From assembly GCA_025174535.1 (NCBI GenBank), contig JALBUN010000045.1, forward strand, positions 2,356,001 through 2,420,000: a stretch of DNA of 64,000 nt, given 5' to 3'. The notes beneath the pieces were generated by a model that saw only the letters and a program-made list of their open reading frames with translations, was not told where the DNA came from and searched no databases. Below, in pieces: positions 13,621-25,123 of the stretch. The DNA is from Cantharellus purpuraceus (Eukaryota; Basidiomycota; Agaricomycetes; Cantharellales; Hydnaceae). Every line of letters begins with the position of its first letter. The stretch's first letter is position 1. A program made the translations under genes and the position numbers.

Positions 13621-15125
13621 TTAGAAATCATACAAGTCTGGTTTGTCACTTTGGAACGCCACGCTCTTTTTGGACTTTTTTCCAGCTACTGAATTGATAC
13701 CAATCGCATCTTTTTCCAGAACTACGGAACTTTCCACATCAAGTCTGGCTGTGCGTAATTCCGTGCGCTCAGGCAGTTCCGGCGCCACAGGCACTGTGGT
13801 GCGCCGTTCATTGACGCCACCCTCCACGTCAAGATGTAGTGTTTCCAGTATAAATCGTTTACGGGTGCATTTGAATGCGAGGTTGTTTTCTCCTCCTCCG
13901 GTGGCTGACGATAAAAATGTTGAAAGACCACGCAATTCTGAAAATTTGTCGCTCGGGGGCATCAAAGTTTGTGGAGCGGGAAGCGATTGAATGCTGACGA
14001 GTCCATGTTGCGAAGGAAACATCGACACAAGCGCGGGATCAGCTTGAAATCGATCGAGATTATTTCGTTGATGTTACCATAGAAAATCTAAACGTACAAG
14101 TAAATGATCGCAGTGTAATACAGCCGTCTAATAGCCACCCGAGTTTCTGCGGCCAACCAGGGCCACCCCAATCATCTTGTGAAAGGTAAGATGGCAACGT
14201 TATGAACGCTGAAATTCGGGGTGACATGCTAGAATTTTGGCGCAGCCGAGCACGTAAACAGTGCAAAAAACGAAGGATATCCTGGTATGCTGGTGAGCTC
14301 TATTATGACGTGGAATATCGTATAAGTCGCACAGAAGGCAACAAATCTCCCCACTGGGGGGATCCCAAGGATGGAATGGATAGACGAATCGCACCACTTG
14401 TATTAAGTTCAAGATGAAAACGATGGCCCGGAGTAAAGTGAGCTTATATACCTTGTAGTTTGCTCCATTTCAGAGAGTGCTTTGTCTAATCGAGTCGTGG
14501 CATCTTCCCCCGTGCTCGCTCGAACAGGCGATAGGGCTGGGAGACAGCGAAGGCGGTTTGCAGTGATTGCCGCAGTAATGACTTGCTCGGGTATACGAGA
14601 CGTTAAATCTAGCGGGAGACAGTACGCATCCTCTTGAGATCTCGAAGACCACCTGTGAAAATGTTGTAGCAAGACTCGTGAACCAAAACTCACTGACTCA
14701 GTGTAGTCTACACTTGTTTGAAATTTCTTCATATGTCCATATCTCCAAGCGATTTTCACCCCTGATTCCCCTTCGTTTTCTGGTGTGGTTTCATCGACTT
14801 CCTGAGAATCCTGTGTAGAGGTTTCTGTGCCCGACATCCACATACAACCTGATGCAAATTCAATAGCAGAATTATCGAGGACACAGACACCTTGTCCGGA
14901 AGCAAGTCCCTGGGCAACGAAATGTCGCTGCACAAGCTCAGCATATGTTGTGTTTGGATCAGGTGTCAATACCACAAATACAGAACCTAGTGGTAGACCA
15001 CCACCCAGCACATCGTCCAAGGAGGGGATACCGGTAGACAAAACCGACACTGTAGGCGTGGAGCGCGACGACCGCGTTCCGGGCAATCGTAGGATCTGTG
15101 GTTGTGCTCTACGCTTAAAAGACAT
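13621..15125 (-). CDS. ELP4: Elongator complex protein 4 (PAXNEB family)
   Basis: Subunit of the Elp456 RecA-like ring of Elongator, needed for wobble-uridine modification in tRNA. The start at 15125 gives MSFKRRAQPQILRLPGTRSS, the usual basic N-terminus. STGIPSLDDVLGGGLPLGS (about 15030-14980) is the degenerate Walker-like loop. FVAQGLASGQGVCV follows (about 14925). A middle exon carries ISAFITLPSYLSQ (about 14220). The last exon gives QHGLVSIQSLPAPQTLMPP, then FKCTRKRFILETLHLDVEGG, the conserved PAXNEB C-terminal strand. The final KPDLYDF is a common ending in fungal ELP4. It is 123 bases upstream of the RPN11 stop, on the same strand. Confidence 0.9.
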
Positions 15126-15248
15126 TTTCGAAAGACATTCGACGGAGCTCAAATCTATCTCTCTTGGATCAATGCCGATATTTAGTACACCGACGCCCTT
15201 GTCAGGCGGTGTGCTGGCTTTACGGATGTGTACAATGTAATAGTGTCA

Positions 15249-16341
15249 CTATAGCTCTGCGAGGAGCATGGTCCCTAAGTTCTGTACCACTTGGTCACCC
15301 ATGGTTTTCTCCACCGCCTCCTCCAGGTGCCGCTTTGGATCTTGCTTGCCAACGTGTCGTGTTTTTAGCTGTTCTGGTGTCAGGGTCGATTCTTCCTGTA
15401 CTGATTTATTATATGCCTCGGAGAGCGTGAGCATCGACTGCAAAGGACCATGTGAGTAGGTCAGTTGCGAGTTTGAAATGAACAAAGTAACCTTGATCGC
15501 TTTCTCGTTAGACTCCTGGTGAACTTTGAAATCCTTCAGCCTCAAACCCTCTGTCCAGTTCCTTTTGTGCAGATTCATAAGCATGGCTTGCTCAAGCTCT
15601 GTTTTACGGTAATTTACGGCAATCGAGTAGTAATGTCTGTTGAGACCATGGATGAGGGATTGAATTGAGGGTTTATTGATATGACCAATGTTGGATGTGG
15701 TCTGGCGCGGCTCGTGGCCCATAACAACACTGTGCGGGTTAATGAGTCGGAAGGCGTCGATGACGACTTTTCCTTTCACGGATTGAATGGGGTCAACCAC
15801 GACTGCTACCGAGCGAGCAGTGAGGGACTCGAAAGACTGTATTCGGTATTAAACTGAAGTTGGATCAGTGACATTTTGTCGGGTACCCACCTGCTGTGTG
15901 TTTATATCGACGCTCGACAACCAACAGCCAAAACCGGGATGTGAATGATACCATCCGACGACAGTTTCTGGACGTCCTGTCTGTTTAAGCATGTCCACCA
16001 TTCTGGTTTGAAAGACATGGTCGACACTCTCCACTGTGACGGTTGTTCCGCTTTGAGGCATGGCGAAGACGTCTATGACCTGGACTGTGTAATCATCGAC
16101 AAACTCGCCAAGCATGAGACCCATGACTTCCATGGGTACGCCTGCACGACCGTGTTTGAGCATCTTGAGCAGCGCGAGGGATGAAATGTGAATGACTTCT
16201 CCACTACATGCGAAAGTCAGCCATCATGAACATACAAGGGATGGAAAGAGAGAACTTGTCTGGTATGGGATGGTCACCACCTGCGGGAATTTGCTGTTCC
16301 CTGGCTTGCTGAGCCTGCTGTAACATTGCACTGATATCCAT
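15249..16341 (-). CDS. RPN11: 26S proteasome regulatory subunit RPN11 (JAMM deubiquitinase)
   Basis: Zinc-dependent deubiquitinase of the proteasome lid that removes ubiquitin chains as substrates are unfolded. The start at 16341 gives [19 protein letters not shown], and an intron then joins [20 protein letters not shown]. The MPN domain has the full JAMM motif [14 protein letters not shown] (about 15945-15905), with both His and the Asp, and the upstream Glu in [13 protein letters not shown]. The next exon begins [19 protein letters not shown], and the C-terminal region ends [16 protein letters not shown]. Length is about 310 residues, as expected. Conservation is very high throughout. It is divergent from VPS52, with 91 bases between the chosen start codons. 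Confidence 0.96.
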
Positions 16342-16432
16342 GACTGCAGAGTTCAAAGAGTGGTCGCTGACGCGTATACACGCTTTCCCAATTAGGGCAT
16401 CACCTTACGCCCCGGTTCTCACCGGCACCAGC
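16342..16432. promoter_or_regulatory. Compact divergent promoter, RPN11 / VPS52
   Basis: Only 91 bases separate the RPN11 start (minus) from the VPS52 start (plus), so core promoter elements must be shared or lie inside the opposing 5' regions. A CCAAT box is visible at 16388-16392. No proteasome-associated PACE element (GGTGGCAAA) was seen. The bidirectional role is inferred from spacing. Confidence 0.5.
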
Positions 16433-18763
16433 ATGCCTCTTACTGACGAGCGACTTTCTCCACAGCAAAGACTGCCTCTGGAGGCTCGACTCGCCGCTGC
16501 TCTACCCCCTCTCATAGAGGGCCCTTCTGGGGCGTCCCAACAGGACGAGCAGCATACTTTCTGTATGTATATCGACAAGGCAGTTGGCAGTTAAGCTAAT
16601 TAAATAACAGATCGGCATCGTGCCAAAGACTTTGTGGAACTTCATGAACAAGTAGAGGTAAGATATCATAATGTGACCCCTTCGACCCGTCCCCTTACAT
16701 CACCAGACGAGCATTAGCCTACTTGACTCACTCGAAGCTTTTCTTTCGACATTTCAGCATGATCTTTCTGCTGTATCAGGGCAGATCTCTGACCTTCAGG
16801 ATAGAAGTAAAGATATCGAGAGCCGTCTCAAGGGGCGTAGAGTTAGTATCTTCTCCTCTATGCTATTCAATGACTGAGCTCTACGCAGAAAATCGAGCGA
16901 CCGCTCTCAAATCTCATCTCGGAGATATCGATCCCACCACCTCTCGTGGAAACGATACTCGATAGTGATGTAGGAGTGTCTTGGTTGAGCGCTGTGCCTG
17001 AATTGGAATCACGTCTTGACTCGCTGAAAGCCCGCCCTCGTGTCAAGGCTGCGCGCGCTGTCGCGGAGGTTGGAGAGGGCCTGCGGATTGTCGTATGTTC
17101 ATTTGCTATGATCTCACCCTGTTCTTACTGTTCATCATTTCTTAGGCGGCAACCAAAATTCGAGCATTTTTCCTTACATTGTTCCAGCCCATTCGAGACA
17201 GCATGAGCGCCAATATGCAAGTCACTCAAACCTCAGTTTTACTTAAATTCTGGCCACTCTTTCTCTTCCTTCAGCATCAGGCACCACAGGTAGCTTCTGA
17301 AGTCCAGCGTGCGTACGTTAGAGCAGCCAGACTGTATTATGAGACAGGTTTTAGAAGATACGCTAGATCACTGGGTTGGATAAAGGTCAGCCTTCCTTGA
17401 CGTAGTTCCACGGAAAGGAGCTGTGCTTAAATACCTGCCAATTCAATACGCAGGCACGGACTATCGAAAAGTCAGAATTACTCGGTGCCTCTGATCGAGT
17501 TCGAGAACAACCGGTAGATTACAACCGCCTTGACAATGCTAACCTTGACGGCCCAAATATCACCCTCTCCTATATGGCGGATGATAAATCACACGTGAGG
17601 CATGATTATCATTTTTCTGTACCATCGAGCCAACAAACTTCGATAGAAAGAACCTGTCGAAGGCGTATTCCGCTCCCTTCTCCTTGTCCTCATGGACAAT
17701 GGTACGGCAGAGTACGCCTTTATCGCTCGGTTCTTTGGTCCTAGCACGATGGCAACGTTGCCAACATCTCCACTTTCCGCACGCTCCTCTATACCTAGCA
17801 ACAATGTCGGTCTTGAGTTTGGTGGTTTCAACTTTTCAGGAAGGGCAAGGACAGGAAGTGTAATAGACCTTCCGCCGCCTATTGCGACGCCAAGTAGATC
17901 AAATACGAATAAGGAGCAACAAGCTTTACTCGACAGCCTGTGGAAACAAGTTATGGACCCTGCCTTAGAATACTGCCAGGTTAGCCTTGTTCTACTGATT
18001 CATTGATTATCTCATGACTGACGGGAACGTCAGACATTCACACGCGGGGTACTCGACCCGCTGCCCCCGGTAGTCCCTTTACTCACAATGATTCGACTGT
18101 TAGAAAATGTGCTCGGTGAAGTTCAGAGGCGCGATTGTCCTCCGCTTGAATCATTCGTGATGGGCATCCGGCTTAGCATGTGGCCCGTTTTTCAAAAGGA
18201 TATGAATGCACATCTCCAGAGTGTAAAGAAACTTGTGGATGGGGCAGGCGGTGGAGGGTTTTTGAGTAGCAAACCTACTGTGAGGGATGCAACAGTGCAA
18301 AGTGTATGTGTTTCCTTCCCCCGAGGCAGCTCATGCTCAGTACAGGAATAGGTTGCAAATCGATATGCTGTTCTTTTCATGTCGTTCATTACACTGACAG
18401 AGAATGAGGAAGAAACCATGATCTTTTCAAAGTGAGTGTCCCCTGTCTCTATTCAGATCGTAAGTTAACGTCTCGCACTAAGTTTACTGCGTCTGCGGGG
18501 GGAGCTCACACGCCTGATCGTTTCGCAGTCATCGAAGATCAAGGACCCCGCTCAATCGGCTTCATATCAGTCTAGTATGTATGAGACGCTATTACAGGCA
18601 CTTAGTGTGAGCATACCGTGAAATCAAATCATTTACTGAATATTGATATGCATTAAAGTCAGGGCCGCGTCCAACAATTCATCCGAAGGCTCAAACGGAA
18701 ATCGCCTATTGGCGCGAGAGAGAGGAAGAGGCTCGACGACGCATAGTATCTACTCGGCGATAA
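16433..18763 (+). CDS. VPS52: GARP complex subunit VPS52
   Basis: Subunit of the Golgi-associated retrograde protein tethering complex, which brings endosome-derived vesicles to the Golgi. The start at 16433 gives MPLTDERLSPQQRLPLEARL; an in-frame ATG at 16340 would add about 30 residues and is less likely. Short exons then give ISDLQDRSKDIESRLKGRR, IERPLSNLISEISIPPPLVE and ARAVAEVGEGLRIVAATKIR, followed by QRAYVRAARLYYETGFRRYA with RSLGWIKART: the Vps52/Sac2 signature. Later exons include GVFRSLLLVLMDNGTAEYAF (about 17660) and FTRGVLDPLPPVVPLLTM (about 18035). The last exon ends AQTEIAYWREREEEARRR plus IVSTRR. Coiled-coil character near the N-terminus fits tethering-complex assembly. Confidence 0.92.
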
Positions 18764-18978
18764 TGCAACTATACTTATGATCACTGTATAATAAGCTCAA
18801 TGCATCGTGTTTTATGGAGAGAATATTGAAGCGAAGACATGGATGAAGACATGCGTGCGGGACACCGGGATATACAACGATTCAATGGAAACAATATCTA
18901 TGCAAAACAAGCAAGACGTGAGAGGAAACAGTGTTAAGTTCGCCATCATGAATAAAAGTTAAGTAGGATAAGGGGGAA

Positions 18979-21900
18979 TCAACGAAGGCCTGCTTTTGCT
19001 GTGCACCTGTAAATATAAATAGTGGGTGCAGGAAATAATCTAACATACCTCGCATCTGGTCTGTGCAGGGCTGGAAAAGAAGCTTTCAGCAGGCTGCTTC
19101 CGTTGTATTTTCCAACCCCAAGCTTGTTCAATACATCGCGCACATCACTTGGAGAGCCTTTTAATGACCTGTTCTGTGAGCGTGTTCGTGTTAGCTCTGG
19201 GCGGTCCTTTGAATGGGTCGAAGATGCAGTGGGCGGATCCAAGGTTCGAATAGATGAAGGTCGCGCGGAGTTCAGTGCAAGGTTCGACATACTGCCACGC
19301 CCTTCCAGTGCCTCACGTAGATCATGAACTCCAACACCGTGATATGTCCGCGCGAGACTCTGCAAGGACAGGTTCTCGATATGCATAAGAGCGGGTGAAA
19401 TTTTTAAGAAGGGTGACACGCCGTCGCCTCGAAGTACGTCATTGGTTGACTGGCGTTCAACAGCTTTGTAGAGAAGGATCAGGCACAGTACAGCGCACCG
19501 AAGAGACGCACGTACAATCCTTTAGTGCAGACTCAACAGTCCACTCCAAGGCCAGACGCTTGAGTAAAGCTTGCCTATCGAGCCCAGTCACAACCTGCGC
19601 ATTATTATTGGCGGCAAGTGCCTGCACAACTAATTCCGCGTCAATCAGCTGGGTAGACAGGTTGTGGGCCTCGTCGCCTTGGCGCTTGGGTACCGTGGAC
19701 CAATCCGAGGGCTCCTCTGGAGGTTGAAGAAACTCGGGAGAAGCTGGTGTCAGAGAAGGAAGGATGGTCGTAGAACCCAAAGACGAAAGAGCCTATGGGG
19801 AGTATGTTTAATTAGCAAGTAATTGGAGAACAGATGAACATTACCTTCTCTGCGACAGCGGATATTTTTTCACACTCCCACACACGCCCAATAACAGCCC
19901 ATATCCTAGCTAGGAGTTCTCGGACAGCATGTCGCTTCTCCTTTGCGTAGTCATCCTCAGTATCATACTGTTGCAAAGACACAGCGTGCAAAGCTATCAG
20001 CATAGGAACTCCCGTTAGCAATGCCCGCCCAGGTAACCGCTCGTGAACAGAAGTGAGAATATGAAGTAGGTGAGCATAATCCGAAGGTGTTGCGGCAGGT
20101 AAATGTCCTGAACCCAACCCAGGATCCAGGAGGCTTAACGGTACAGAGAGTCTTCGAGGTCGAGGTGCATTCAAGGACATGGAAGGACGGGGTTTGGAAG
20201 GTTGTTGGGAATGCACGTGATCGGACTGTGACGGTGTTGGTGAATCTCTCAGCTCAGCGGCAAGGGAAGGCTCCGGACGTTCTGTGGCATGTGGGGTTCC
20301 AACAGGTGTAGCAGCGATCACATTCAGAACAGGAGGAGAGGGAAGCTGATGCGAGGAAGAGTGAGTAGATCCTGTAGGGCTTGAAGTAAGTCCTAAAGAA
20401 GAGGTTGTCGCTAGCGTGAACAAAGATGCATGTAGCGCATTCAAGAAACGTGATATGGGGTCTGCAGTGATGAAACCAGGAGTAGGACGTCGAGTAGATG
20501 AATGGCAAGTCACCTTGCCAACCGACCTTTCGCCATTGCTATCCACGTCTGAATCAATGTGCACTGCAAAAGGCTCCTTGGAGATCTCGATGCAGATGAA
20601 TCGCACCAGTGCCCTCGCATAATCTGCTCTGACAGCATAGTCTGCTTCGCAAAGCAAAGCTAGAGAATCGTGCCAAATCTCCGGGGAAACTCGCGTTCGT
20701 CGAGAAGGGCGGCTTTTTACCCCATTTCCGGGGGCTCCTTCCGCATCCAACGAGTGCGCCCCCTGGTCCGGAGAAAGAGGTAACTTCTCCGCCTTATCAT
20801 TACCACTTGTTGGTGAGGTAGAAGAAACTGCTGCAGACTCCTGCTTATCAGCCGTTCGCAAGAGTCCCTGGAGTGCTGCAAGTAAGCAGCGTATCCCTTG
20901 TTCCCTGCCTCGCTCGCTACCAGCACGTCCTCGCCCAAGTAATCCATTGACCTGGACAGATACCAATCTGCCAACGAGCTCTTCAACCAGGTCATAGATT
21001 TGATCCTGATAGTAGATATGTGTTCCTAGTGAGGCGATACAGCGCACAAGGGGTGCCAATAAGTTGTCCATTGGATCGATTGACGTCCTACGAATGAGTA
21101 GGACCAGTAGACATGACATTATATTTGACGTGGACAGGTTGACAAGTGGCGTTTGAGAAGCAAACACAGTGTTGATCATAGTCGTGAGAGCGAAATGTTT
21201 AGGTGTTGGGGATGGCGCATCTTGGAGTGTAACCAGCAAATCAACCAGCATCTTCGGTACTGCGTACCGGTATTGATATTGTGTCCACTCAGTGGTCGTC
21301 TGCACAAACCAGCGGCAAAACTCTTGATTTCCCCACCAACGCTCTTGATCAGCACTCTCGAAGGCGGCTTCTAGCACCGTAGACACTTGATTTGCATTAG
21401 TGCGTTCCAACAAAGAATGGCATGCTCGTAAGGCGGCGTTCGCGACATCTGAAATGGAAGGGCCCTGCTCGCCATCTACGTGGATATGAATTGAAGCTGC
21501 TCGGCGTTCAGCTAGTGGACGGGGGCGGAACTCTGAGAGATAGGCAGAGGACGCCGAAGGCTGGTGTTTGATGATTTCCGCTCTACGAAGAAACGTTGGA
21601 AACATCCCAGCTGGACATGAAGGAAACTGTACTTACTCGACTTTCACCGTGTCAAGGTCTGCCTCATAGAGAGTCAAGAGGAGCCCAGGAACTACAATGG
21701 ACACTTGTTTTGCAAACTCCGAGGTCGAATGATATAATGCGTCAGACGTGACCACACCTGTCAAGGCTGCAATACCAACGAGCCGTTGCCTTATTTTGAA
21801 TAAGAACATGGTATAACGGTAAACAGGCGGATTGACACACCTGTTCCGATTTTCACCGTCGCCTTTCTCAGCGGACACTCTGCTGGCATTTCGAAAGCAA

Positions 21901-22435
21901 CGAAGAGCATTTAAGTATGACGAAGTCACATGAGCATCTACTCCAATAGGCTGGCCATCTGTGTACGTTGTCCATGCAGTGAACTGGATTAAATATTAGA
22001 CACTTGGTATCAGGGTTCAAAAGGGACAAATGAAAGCCAAGTACTCACAACGCTAGCAGCTTTGGCAGTCACTTCCAAGTCGCGCGGAAAACATGTCATG
22101 GCAGCTACCACAGTAGAAATCAGTGCTGGGGTAAGGAGTGAGAGATCACTCCTGCACTCCGTCACCAAAGCCTTAAAAATCGTGAGCGATATGAGTAATG
22201 AGGCCCTGGCTTTAGCGTTCCCAGACCGGGCGCGATTTGCCTCAAGCTTGCATCGTTTCTCAAGCTCTTGACCTAGCTTGGTGAGCTTTCCGGGGCGATT
22301 TGACGCGTAATAGGTTAGACGGGAGAGTTCCTGTGAGTTGGGGGCATGGACGGGTCCTGCAGCAAGCAAAGCCGAAGGTGGTGGGTAGCAAGCTTGAACA
22401 AGCCGTACGTGGTTTGGAGTGAAGAGCAGACGCAT
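18979..22435 (-). CDS. EFR3: Plasma-membrane scaffold EFR3 (PI4-kinase Stt4 complex)
   Basis: EFR3 anchors the Stt4 PI 4-kinase and Ypp1 at the plasma membrane. The start at 22435 gives MRLLFTPNHVRLVQACYPP. ELSRLTYYASNRPGKLTKLG with LEKRCK follows, both highly conserved in fungal EFR3. Helical, armadillo-like exons run to about 21600. The largest exon (21605-19812) carries the rest of the helical repeat region and a Ser/Pro-rich insert (about 20380-20130). Two further exons lead to DVRDVLNKLGVGKYNGSSLL and, after a canonical intron, CTAKAGLR at the stop (18979-18981). Read-through of that last intron gives a false YVRLFPAP ending. The protein is about 1,050 residues, in the family range. Palmitoylated cysteines used in yeast for membrane binding cannot be assigned with confidence here. 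Confidence 0.88.
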
Positions 22436-22925
22436 AAACAGGAAGCGACCTTTTATAATATTACTAAAGGAAATTTCGTCGACAGCAATGTCGAGGGTCG
22501 AAGAGAGTGTGTATGTAGTAGACTAGCTGCGTCTCAGCCACAGCAACGGCGCTAAACCGACCCCAGCATGTTATGCTGCAGGAATAAATACTAGGCACAA
22601 TATTGTTATTTGCGACTGCCTCATTGGCACATGCTCTGGAATTTGCATTGAAGACTAATCTCATTGGAGAACTCAAGAAACGAGAAGTCCCGACAGGTTA
22701 TGTGCCAGGAACAAGTACTTGGAGTGTTGACGAGGTAAAGTCGTGAAGATTGTTTATACACGCAGGTAAACAGATGATCGCAACGACAATTGGGGCTTTA
22801 ACGTGTCCATTGAGCACTTTAAATAACATGTACGTGCTATACTCGGGAACTATTATAGAACTCACTTCACCCCATACACCCTATTGGAAGGCCCTTATCT
22901 CCATGCACTCGCCTCAACCTAAATT
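22436..22925. other. Intergenic region between aldose epimerase and EFR3
   Basis: It holds the presumed EFR3 promoter and the 3' end of the epimerase gene. Small frames on both strands (for example near 22464-22676) show no family match or coherent splicing. No repeat or RNA gene was recognised. Confidence 0.55.
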
Positions 22926-24803
22926 TCAATGCACTACTGTAAAGGCGTACTCTGCATTCCATTCGTAAGTGCGATTCGGACCATAAATCTGGTTGATGCC
23001 CCAAGAAGGGTAATTGATGGCAGCGATGGCACTCTCTTGCTCGATAACCAAGCAAGAATGGTTGTCGTAGAATGTCCCTGGACCCCCCTGGCTCTTCTTG
23101 CGGGGAATTTGAAGCGTTCCGTTATTAATACCATCACAGGTATACATCTATGCAGCAATATGCGTCATCATGTATGATATAAGGTGTAAGTCCTACCTGC
23201 AAGCTTGTCTGATCTGTTGTGACATCGAGTCTAGATGCCGTACATCATTCACCAAAATGTAGGATTCCATATCATGAGTCACACACCTGATACCTGACGT
23301 ATGACTCCAGACCGAGAAGATGGGTGTTTTATTTTGGGGATCGTCATACAACCAGCAATTGTCAAAGCCAGTGCAGCCTGGTTTAAGAAGGACAGTCATT
23401 TCAAGGCTATTCCCCGAGAGAAAGTTTATCATTCTGACCTGTCCCACACAAGTCTAAGCCGACCGTCTCATTTATGGCTGCTCCTAAGGACTTCGCAGAA
23501 CTGAAGTCAAGTGGCGTTCCCGAGGTGTTGGCAATAATACCATTCGGAATCAGAATACCGTCCGTCTGGATATATCGAGAAGCATGGAATTGCGCGAAAT
23601 GGTTATCCAAGTTAGACGATCCATTGTAGCCATCCAAGTTCCTGTGAAAACGAATAAGACATACAAAATAAGAAAATGCTGCTAGTGGACAAACCAAAAT
23701 GTATGAGAGCTGAAGGAAATATCATCAGATGGGCTGCTAAACTGATAGTTACGATACGTACCTCAGCAAAATTGGACTCTCCTGATCTACTGTAGCATGC
23801 ATGGCAATCTTCCATTTCGCACCAGCCTCAAGACTGTAGGTCACCTGTTCAAATCACATCTGTCAATAATTAGGACTGCCCATCCACAGACCTACATGTG
23901 TGATTTGATTACCAGGAAACCCTTGAATTCCATTGGGATCAAGTAGGGAAAAGGTTACAGAACTCTGGGTTTGCCTTGTGACGTTCCACAGGCGAAGGTC
24001 ATAACCATCAAAACCGCCATGCAAACTATTCAATCTTGATTTTAAATAATCAACCCCATCCGTTATATAGTAGAGATTGACCCAAAAAGCCTCACCATTG
24101 TGTTCATTTGCCGGGACGTGGAATACGTTCGAACCGTTTGCGGGAGGGTCAGAGGATATAGGGAGAGAAAATGTGGCTAAGAACGAATGTCAGTTGATGT
24201 CGAAGCGCTATATATCTGTCTAACCGTTTTTAATGCGATTGGCGTAACGTCCAACCACAGGCCCTGTTGCAGCAACAAGTTGAGAGAAAATAACACATCA
24301 TTTAGTCGTAAAACTACCGAAGAATTGGCGACCGGATTTTTGATCAGTATACTCTGACTGTGTCCACCGTTACATGAACATATGGCCTTGAAGAATGATT
24401 GTAATACTCACGATATTGTCATAACCCAAGACAACATCTGAACAGCATGTTTAATTGCAGACATTTGGTAAATTGGTTTTCTGACATACCGCGCCAGCCT
24501 CCAAACTAGAATATACACGGAAAGGTACACGTGTACGATAAGGGATAAGTATCCGTGACTTTCTAAGTGTACTTGCCTTGTCTTGTACCCATAGATTTTT
24601 GGTGGTTGCCCCAAATGCGAGGAAATTCCCCACGATACTCTTGTCCGGTGCGACAATGGAAACTTCAGTACGATTCTGTTGTGTATGAATCAATGCATGT
24701 ATCATGACAATGACGTCTGTTTGCGACGTACCGTAGTGTGAGTCTTTGCGACTACAGTTACAATGTTGAGAGTAAGAAGTACGAGATACGCAAATACGAG
24801 CAT
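22926..24803 (-). CDS. Secreted aldose 1-epimerase (galactose mutarotase-like)
   Basis: Mutarotase-fold enzyme that interconverts alpha and beta anomers of hexoses. The start at 24803 gives a clear signal peptide, MLVFAYLVLLTLNIVTVVAK, so the product is secreted or vacuolar, unlike the intracellular Gal10-type enzyme. Many short exons follow: NRTEVSIVAPDKSIVGNFLA (about 24665), KIAMHATVDQESPILL (about 23800), a SSHTFW motif joined to NLDGYNGSSNLDNHF (about 23640), and YIQTDGILIPNGIIANTSGT (about 23565). The last exon gives WGINQIYGPNRTYEWNAEYA and ends FTVVH. The catalytic His of the family is expected in SSHTFWNLDG, split by an intron. Several N-glycosylation sequons (NGSS, NTSG, NKT, NRT) agree with secretion. 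Its role may be sugar foraging or wall metabolism; this is inferred. Confidence 0.85.
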
Positions 24804-25123
24804 GGCGTCAGACGGGGCCTCCAAACCTCAGACATCATCATGGTTTTATATCAACGGTAAGCAGCTCGAGACAATTTCCTGTAATATATGCAGCGGCCCG
24901 TTATGTTGAAAATTTCAGGTCACGTTGACCAGGCTGGGTCTCACAGTAAAGCTCGTGACCGGGACCGCATGGACAATCGGCGGAAGAGTTATGCATTGGC
25001 ATGGAGAGAAATAGTAATACTGTAGTCCTAACAGTGAACAAAAAAGATACAAGTTCAAAGGGACGCTACCTTACGTAAGCATGAACCTCACTCTCCAGCC
25101 CGCCCCCGCAAGCCAAAGCCGCG
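24804..25123. promoter_or_regulatory. Divergent intergenic region, aldose epimerase / ARH1
   Basis: 320 bases between two divergent start codons. It contains a perfect inverted repeat, GGTCA-CGT-TGACC, at 24918-24930, a possible dimeric factor site. A short upstream ORF starting at 25081 overlaps the ARH1 start. No gene was recognised. Confidence 0.45.
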
